From NCBI GenBank assembly GCA_037447655.1, contig JBBHKE010001676.1, positions 254,001 to 279,777 on the forward strand: a stretch of DNA of 25,777 nt, read 5' to 3'. Below the pieces are notes generated by a model that saw only the letters and a list, made by a program, of their open reading frames with translations, searched no databases and was not told the origin of the DNA. The DNA comes from Zygnema cylindricum (taxonomy: Eukaryota; Streptophyta; Zygnematophyceae; Zygnematales; Zygnemataceae). The translations under genes were made by a program, and so were the position numbers. Below, piece after piece: positions 18,970 to 25,777 of the stretch (position 1 is the stretch's first letter; every line of letters starts with the position of its first letter).

Positions 18970-20780
18970 GTCCCCATGCATTAAAGTATCGACTTTATTT
19001 TGTCATTTTCACCCAAAACATAGTTATGTACGATAAAAACTTTAGTCGTACATAAAAATCAATTCTTTAAAAGTACAACAAACGTCTAGTTGAGACTTTG
19101 AATGAACTTCATGTTTGTCGTCATGTTAACGAATTTTGGCGTTTTCCTTTTTTCGACCCTCGGGCAAGAGAATGCAGCCCGTCAAAATACTTCATCAAAA
19201 ATCACCTCGCGACTGGATTTTAGGGAAAGTATCGCCCAAACAACGAATGAAAAACGGTCCAAGCACGCGCCACACGAGTAGGAAAATTTTAGGATGAGGG
19301 AGAGCACTTGCTATTTTTTTCCCTGCCCGTCACGTGCATGTACGGAAAAAAATCTGCAGGCGTCTCGAACATCCACTTTCATTCATGGGTCCTTTGCAAA
19401 ATTTTGCGCCATCGTCGCCTCTCTTCTCTCCCTCTCACACTATCGCTTTTATCTTACAAAAATGGTATTAAATGAAAGATATTTGAAAAATAATTATTTT
19501 GACTACCTCTATGTATATTTTTATGGCAAGTCGAGTGAAAAAAGTCGGAAAAACGAAATCGGATAGCCATGGCAGAAAGTTCTTGAATTTTGGGACGTCG
19601 ACGTTGTCATAAGTGAGCATGGTGTCACAATGTCACAAAACCCTAAACTCCTACCATGTCACAAAATTACAAAAAAGCAAACGTCTACAACCGTCGCTGT
19701 TTTTGTTGGCGTCACCAACTGTCGGAAGTTTCGTAGTTGTCTTCAACCGTCACAAGGTTGTACCTACGTCTACAACCGTCACATTTCAAAGTTTAGATTT
19801 CATTTTCGCACATTGGGACGCTTTTCAACTTAGGGCGTGTCCCCATGTTTTAAAGTACATACTTTTCTCTGTCTTTTTGCCCTAAAATTCAGGGAACTTT
19901 GACAAAAACTTTAGCCGTACGAGAAAATCGTTTTTACCAAAGTACAGTGAACGTGAGTTCATACTTTGAATGTACGGCGTGTTTGTCGTCATGTGAACGC
20001 ATTTTGGCGTTTTCCCCTTTTCGACCCCCGGGCAAGAGAATCCAGCCCAAAAAAAAACTTCATTTAAAATCACCTCGAGGAGGTGATTTTAGTTAAAGTA
20101 CCGCCCAGACAGCGAATAAAAAACGACCAACGCGCGCGCCACACGAGTGGGAAAATTTTAGGACGAAGGAGAGTCCTCGCTATTTTTCTCCGTCCCCGTC
20201 ACGCGTTATGTACGGAAAAAAAATTCCAGGGGTCTCGGACCTCCACTTTCAATCATGGGTCCTTTGCAAAAAAAATCGCCATCGTCGCCTCTCCTCTCTC
20301 CCTCTTACACCATCGATTATATCTCACACTTTTCGAAATGAGACACGACAACATTGGTATAAAATGAAAGATGCTTTAAAAATATATTTTTTTACAATTT
20401 TTAGGTTTTTTTTTAATGGCAGGTCGAGTGAGAAAAGTAGAAAAAACGAATTCGGAAAACCATGGCGGAAAGTTCTTGAATCCGTGACGTCGACGTTGTC
20501 ACAAGAGAGCGTGACGTCATTATGTCACCAAACCCTAAACGTCTACAATTTCACAAAAATCTAGACGTCTACCACTGTCGCTGTTTTTGTTGGCGTCACT
20601 ATTCGTCGGAAGTTTCGTAGTCGCCTTCAATCGTCACAATTTGTACCTTCGTCTACAACCGTCACGTGTCAAAGTTCCGATTTCATTTTCGCACATTGGG
20701 ACGCTCTTCAAAGTAGTACGGAGAATCTTCACTACAGTCCAAAATACTTTATCAAAGTACCGATTGCATGGGGACACCCC
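18970..20780. mobile_element. Non-autonomous inverted-end element with internal 869-bp tandem duplication
   Basis: The left end GTCCCCATGCA (18970) faces an inverted TGCATGGGGAC at about 20765-20775, and the next 25 bases inward are also similar in inverse orientation. Inside are two direct copies, 18970-19838 and 19839-20712, offset by 869. Shared landmarks include TTTGTCGTCATG, GAATTTTGGCGTTTTCC, CGGGCAAGAGAAT, CGCGCCACACGAGT, CACTTTCA, CATGGGTCCTTTGCAAAA, CCATGGC and many ACGTCTACAACCGTCAC words. The GACGTC and CCGTCAC words look like the subterminal repeats of Mutator- or CACTA-type elements. No transposase is encoded. The frames inside are short and shifting. The class cannot be fixed without target-site data. 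Confidence 0.55.
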
Positions 20781-21111
20781 CATATTATGGTTCGACAATT
20801 AATGCAAAACAATTTACAAATTAGAGTGAATGATAAATTAGTATTATTGTGTACCCTAAAAAACCCGATTTACCGTAAAGTACGGAAATTGTTTCATTAC
20901 GATAATAGCGATTCACGGTATAGTTGTCCTGGTGGCAATCATTGCCGTACGGTCTATTGAAATGGGTGTCTACAAGCAGTTTGGAGTGTCCAAATAGCAA
21001 TCTTTTACAATTCCTGGGATCTCGTACTTTTTTTAATGCGTATGTTCCGTACGTTTATCCGTTTTCCAGACAGATAACGATACGGAACAGTCTTCCTTCG
21101 AACGAATCGCC
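20781..21111. promoter_or_regulatory. Upstream region of FBN5, promoter presumed
   Basis: This 331-bp stretch separates the repeat element from the FBN5 start. No TATA box is convincing at a defined distance. Short AT-rich parts (20800-20860) and GTACGG words are present. Promoter function is inferred from position only. Confidence 0.3.
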
Positions 21112-24076
21112 ATGTCACACGTGCCAACTCGCACCCTGGTTCGTCCAGACCCTCATCCTGTCTCCCACTCCCTTTCCTTCTGCACTCCCCTCTCTTCTCC
21201 TGCAGCATTTATTCCACGTGTCACTTCCGGAGTGACAGGAAGGATATCGACAGTCATTGACAGCAGTAGTTTATTTAGGGTTTTTCATTCCTCTTCCTCC
21301 TGCTTGAAGCATGAGAAAGGTTCAAAGGTTGATAAGATCTTCAAAACTTTTCATTCTCCAAATGCTGTAGGGTTTAGTGCCTTCCTTCGGGAATCTGTAA
21401 CTGCCAATTCTGCAAGACGAGAGAAGCTCTGTATGCACTGCCATGTGACACGTGGCAGTATTGGCGAGGAGGAGAAGGTGAAGCAAGAGGATTCCATAGC
21501 CGGTATGAAAGCAGCTCTTTATCGGGAGCTGGAAGGTAAGTCCACACTAATTTTACACGTGGCATTGCCTCCCTCCTAGCAGCATACATCAGTTACGTTT
21601 ACATGCTTTTAGGTTTTCACCGATTTTTGGATAAATTGCGCACGGAATCTGGTCTTAGTGCTTCCTGTTTAGAGTTGCTAATCTGGCAGTTATGTCACAT
21701 TTGAGAAACACACAAAATAGTGTGGATACCTATTCTCAGGATGCTCTAAACTGTTAGTAGCAGTAGATCCACACTATTTAGAATGAAGATTTTGTTAGAA
21801 AGTTCTTGAAATTTCATGTTATATTTAGTTAAAGACATGGTATTATTGGTTAACTTATTTGGCAAAGAAAAGATGAATTACGGTAAACTCTTTTACCTGA
21901 TCATCGAAGGAAGTTGGTGGACTTACCCTAGTTTCGAGTCAAGTATATTAGCCAATCAAGTTACCAAGAAATGTACCCTGTATTTCAAAACTGGATTATC
22001 ATTGTTTATGTTATATTTAACTTATACGTTATGAACAATTTGTTAATGTAACACTTGGTTTTGTACATGATGCAATTGTGGCCCTTGTGAAGTCTTTTTG
22101 CTATCAGAAAACAAGAAAGGTGGTGAGCAAGAAAGTTAATTTTCTATTATATTTGTTCACAAGTCGAAAAGAGTGTATGATTGGCATCTGGGTTCAGGTG
22201 TGAACAGGGGCATTTTTGGAGTTCAGTCGGCCAAAAAGGTTCAAATTGAAGGACTTATTAAGGAGTTGGAAGCTGTAAACCCTTTACAAGAACCAACTAA
22301 GCATTTAAACCAGGTGGGGAACCCTTCCAATCTCGTTCAAATTCAAACTAAAAAAACCCAGTTTATTTAACACGCATCTGTGAAATTCTGAATGTAGAGG
22401 AGAAAGCTGTTGCCTGGGTTTACCGGGTCCTTCGTATCTCCGTCCTGTTGTCAGATTTAAAATAGTTATTGGGCGGAGAACAGGTGGAAGGAGCATGGAG
22501 ACTGTTGTATAGTACCATTTCCATATTGGGTCCTCGCAGAACTAAACTTGGACTTAGAGAATTTGTGAACCTGGGAGATTTCCGACAAATAATTGACACA
22601 ACGCAGGTGTGTGATCCGACCAAAACTGATTGTAAACTGAAAGTGTGGGATTCTATCTATTACAGTTGAACTCAAGATTGCTGGTTCTGGTGGATATAAC
22701 CTAAAACTGATAGCTGGAATAGAGTTGCTGAAAGAAACAAAAGCAAAACATAATTATGTTGTTACTTTTCCTATCTCCGTTCTGTTCTGTTCTGTTCTGC
22801 TCTGTGCTTGTTCTGTTCCGTTCTGCTCGACATTGTTTCTTTCTGTTCCTCTCTGTTCATTTCTGCTCCGATCTATTCCAGTCTGTTCGATGTTTCTTTC
22901 TGTTTTATTCTGTTCTGTTCCGTTCTGTTATGTTATGTTCTTTTCTGTTCCGTTCTGTTCTGTTCTGTACGTTCTGTTCTGTTACGTTCTGTTCTGTTTT
23001 GTTCTTTTCTGTTCCGCCTCGTTCTCTTCTGTTATATTCTGCTTCGTACTGTTCTGTTCTGATCTTCCTTGGTCTGATCTGTTCTGTCCTGTCCTGTTCT
23101 GTTCCGTTCCGTTCCGTTGAGCCCTGGTCTCTGGTCGTCTTTGTCCTCTCTCTCCAGAGCCGCGCCGTGACCGAGGTGCAGTCGCGTCCTCAAAGTCTCT
23201 CAAGATCCTCGGATCAACCAAAAAAAAAAAAGTGGGAATGGGGAGGGAGAGAGAGCAGAAAATCGGGAGAATGAGAGGGGAGAAAGGAGGATCAGTGGGA
23301 TCAGTTCCATTCCATCCTCCGCCCCCTCCCTCCTCCTGTCATCCCATCATTGCATCTTCCATGCCTTCCTCCCCTTCCCCCTCCCCCCTTCCATTTGATC
23401 CCTTCCTTTTTTTCCCTTCTTTTTGTCGATCTGATTTAGATTGTTTTCTTTTCTCTTTTTTTCTTTTTTCTTTTTTTTTTGAAGGAAAGCTCTTGAGTAT
23501 TTTTGAGAAAAACTACGATTTGCTTCTCAGCATTTTCAATCCCGAAGGGTGGCTCGATATAACGTATCCTTATAGCATTTCTTTTACCACTTTTTTTTTT
23601 TTTAATTCTTTTTTTTTTTTTTTTTTTTTTTTTCCCCTTTTTTTTTTGGTGGTCATATTATTTTTCCATTTTTTATTCATGTCCATTTCCGTGTTTTGTT
23701 GAAAAAAAAAAGTTGGATGTTTTTTTAAAGAAAATTGTGTGCTCAAAACATACGCTTTAATTTTTATTTTTTATTTTTTTTTGAAAACTGTTAGTTTGTT
23801 TCAAATATTTTTTTTAGTTTAGTTTTTTTCTTACTTTTTTCCTTCCTTTTTTGAACTTTTGCATGGACTGTATTCCTACGCATTGTTTCAATATATTACT
23901 ATGTTCTTTAACTTTCCCCTCCTTTTCTTTGTTTCCTTTTTGTCCTTCTTTTTCTTTTTCCTTTTTCCTCTCTTTTTTTTTTTGATATTTTCATCAGTTA
24001 TGTTGACGAATCCATTCGAATTGGTCGCGACGACAAAGGAAATATTTTTTTGGTCGAACGAATAAAAAATGAATAA
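21112..24076 (+). CDS. FBN5: Fibrillin 5 (plastid lipid-associated protein), five exons seen, one middle exon not found
   Basis: Exons: 21112-21535, 22198-22313, 22484-22606, 23485-23563, 23998-24076. All have GT/AG borders (AAG|GTAAGT; CAG|GTGGGG; CAG|GTGTGT; AAC|GTATCC), and codons split correctly where adjacent. Exon 1 gives a Ser-rich N-terminus suited to plastid import, then [11 protein letters not shown]. Exon 2 gives [20 protein letters not shown]. Exon 3 gives [20 protein letters not shown] and [11 protein letters not shown]. Exon 4 gives [20 protein letters not shown]. The last gives [20 protein letters not shown] and a TAA at 24074-24076. These are PAP/fibrillin-domain blocks and fit the FBN5 subfamily, which in Arabidopsis supports plastoquinone synthesis by binding solanesyl diphosphate synthases in the plastid. 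About 45-50 residues of the lipocalin-like domain are missing between exons 3 and 4. The phases (0 out, 1 in) require an absent exon of 3n+1 bases; direct joining gives TGA after three codons. Start choice: first ATG of the open frame; later ATGs fall too far in. An AATAAA (24072-24077) overlaps the stop. Confidence 0.88.
22780..23118 (+). repeat. GTTCT/GTTCC pentanucleotide array in an FBN5 intron
   Basis: About 339 bases consist of irregular GTTCT, GTTCC and GTTAT pentamers on the + strand with very few A. It sits between FBN5 exon 3 and the exon at 23485, where an exon is expected. The long Cys/Ser/Phe/Leu-rich open frames through it are products of the repeat. Confidence 0.9.
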
Positions 24077-25680
24077 AAGATAATATTTTCTTATGATTTT
24101 TTCAATCCGTCAGAAAGGGAATTTTCATAATTAAAACGGTGGCAAAAGTTAGTCACCTTTTTTTGGTTTTTTTTCTTTTCGTTTGCAAAAATGTATATTT
24201 CGGTATTAGCTCAGTTTCAGTTTTCTTTTCGATCAATTTCAATTTCAATTTTCACTCGTTTTTATTTTTTTTTTTGTGTTACACTTCAATAGGATTTGGA
24301 AAAAAAAGTACATTACACCGTTTGTTTGTTTTTTTTTGTTTTTGTCATTGTTGTTGTTTTTAAATTCAGTGTCAATATCTTTATTTTGTCCACTTCTTTT
24401 ATTGTTTGATTTTGTCTTCCCAGAGGATATGTTTCCGTTAAAAGACATGTTCCATTTTTTTTAATTTTTTTTTGTTAAAAGATATAAACTAATACTACAA
24501 ACACCAACTTTCTACTAAAATATTCAAGCAACATATTCGCTAGTCGTATGTAATAATAAAGTTATACGCTGTTATTATTTAGACCCGTATGTAAATAATT
24601 ATAATATGAAAAGGAGCGGTTTCATAACATTGTGGGGCAACTATATTTTTAAAAGTGTTAACTATATGTATATATATGCAAACTTTTACAAACAGACGGA
24701 GTATTTTAAAAACCATCTTAAAATCTTTTTTTTCGATATATTTTAAAGTATTTTAATTCTACACAAATGTGTCGCGTGACTCGAAAGAGTTTCCTCCTTT
24801 GTTTATTTATCTACCAACATTTGTTTTTTCTGGGATCTCATAAACGGACTTCCAATGGTTTTTTTAGTTAACCTATTTTATTTTTTTAATTCTTGTTTAT
24901 GCGTCAAAGGCCAATTGGTGCACAACTACACCGTGAATCGCTAGAAGTGTCATTGTTTTTTTTGTCTTCTAAAACACCTTTTCTCTGTACTCACATGTCA
25001 AGTTGTGGATCGGACGGTTGCGATTAAAAGGTATGATTCTCAGCTTCAGATTGGCGGTCTCAAATTGAAAATCGGGCATATGTGTATGGAGAAAAGATGT
25101 TTTAAGTGATGAACACTAATAGCGATACATTGTGTATGTTTTGGACACACTATACACTGTGTGGCTATTAGTGTCAATGTTCTTGATTTCCCTATGTTAA
25201 TCAGTTTTACAGGAGTTCGAATTTAGTTAATAAACTGCAAATTGGACGATAAGGTCCTTTAATCACCATTGCAACTGCCAAATTTACACTACAACAGGTG
25301 TGCACAAAGAAAAAATGGTTAAAGGGGCGAAAATAAACATTCCATGCTAACAACGTGTTCCCTTGGGTGGCCAAGGGCTTTTTCGAGAGCTTGTGACCGA
25401 GCCCTCCCTTGTGGTCCCAACCTTCCCTTTTTGTGACCCTTTTGTTGTTGAATTGAAAGCCTCTCTTTCCCAAATGATACTGCTTTGGTTCCTCCGCACC
25501 TTTCCTTAACAATTTGACATTCCTAAGAGCGACTCTGTCTCTTTCTCTCTTAACTTCCCTTTATCTCTGCAAGCCCAATAAGGGGGTTCTCCCTTCCTAT
25601 CCCTTCTTGCCTCTCCCACTTCTTTCTCTCGATTGGCTTCTGGGACGAAGTGGTGGGACATTATCAGAAATGGCGCCAAT
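24077..25680. other. Gene-free stretch after FBN5
   Basis: It begins with FBN5 3' sequence and T-rich DNA, then mixed AT-rich DNA. A - strand frame at 25512-25207 (101 codons) has ordinary composition but no domain I recognise, and no start or splice support. One clear hairpin (25113-25174) is listed separately. I see no RNA gene or transposon domain. Confidence 0.5.
25113..25174. repeat. 62-bp imperfect hairpin with 11-bp perfect outer stem
   Basis: ACACTAATAGC (25113-25123) pairs with GCTATTAGTGT (25164-25174). The inner arms (GATACATTGTGTATG against CTATACACTGTGTG) pair imperfectly around a TTTTGGACA loop. Confidence 0.75.
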
Positions 25681-25777
25681 AAAGGGGAGGGGGGGAGGGT
25701 AGGGGAGAGGAGGGGAGAGGATAGGGGAGGGGAGAGGGAGGAGAGGAGGGGGGGGGGGAGGGGAAGAGGAGAGGGGT
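25681..25777 (+). repeat. G-rich (GGGGA)n-like tract at the window edge
   Basis: Nearly every base is G or A, with repeated GGGGA/GGGGAGA words and runs of up to 12 G. Four or more G-runs lie close together, so G-quadruplex formation is plausible. The tract continues out of the window. Confidence 0.85.

Noticed and set aside
21268-21380. TAGGGTTT words resembling telomere or telo-box sequence
   Set aside because: Only single units are present, within exon 1 of FBN5, so there is no telomere array. A telo-box role is possible but unsupported.
22756-23274. 172-codon + strand frame rich in Cys, Ser, Phe and Leu
   Set aside because: It runs through the GTTCT array. All three frames stay open because the repeat has almost no A, so no stop codons can form.
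25207-25512. 101-codon - strand frame
   Set aside because: No recognised domain and no supporting signals; its length is within chance for this composition.

Overview
The window comes from a plant nuclear genome. The decisive evidence is a spliced gene at about 21.1-24.1 kb on the + strand whose exons match fibrillin 5 (FBN5), a plastid lipid-associated protein, with a Ser-rich plastid-targeting-like N-terminus. The transposons around it (a Ty3/gypsy chromovirus, Ty1/copia pieces, a tRNA-derived SINE-like unit) fit a land plant. I cannot name the species. A seedless plant such as a bryophyte or lycophyte is only a guess.

Layout. 1-0.7 kb: broken Ty1/copia gag on the - strand. 1.13-1.22 kb: tRNA-derived SINE-like unit. 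1.36-1.70 kb: duplicated hairpin-rich block. 1.71-2.68 kb: truncated DDE transposase gene with one intron (+ strand). 2.68-10.16 kb: an almost complete but decayed Ty3/gypsy chromovirus on the - strand, with LTRs, PBS, gag-protease, RT-RNase H, integrase-chromodomain and an extra, unrecognised ORF between pol and the 3' LTR. 10.16-11.3 kb: end of a Ty1/copia pol (+ strand) and its 3' LTR. 11.3-16.5 kb: extremely AT-rich, gene-poor DNA with several local and dispersed duplications. 16.5-20.8 kb: non-coding repeats, including a perfectly phased 33-bp minisatellite, a MITE-like inverted-repeat unit and an 869-bp tandem duplication bounded by inverted ends. 21.1-24.1 kb: FBN5. 24.1-25.8 kb: no gene found; a hairpin and a terminal G-rich tract.

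How the parts relate. The region is a TE graveyard next to one host gene. The gypsy element lies between two unrelated sequences (DDE transposase on the left, copia RNase H on the right) with no matching target-site duplication, so the locus was rearranged after or during insertion. Its reading frames carry stops, frameshifts and a lost integrase catalytic Asp. FBN5 keeps five readable exons with matching splice phases, but the exon for the middle of its lipocalin-like domain is not visible. The intron where it should lie holds a 339-bp GTTCT-rich array. The gene is therefore either broken here, misassembled, or carries a very diverged exon.

The most novel items are the extra chromovirus ORF (nuclear-signal-like N-terminus, acidic middle, unrecognised aromatic-rich domain, coiled-coil C-terminus), the missing FBN5 exon, the 33-bp/11-codon repeat, and the inverted-end element with an internal tandem duplication.
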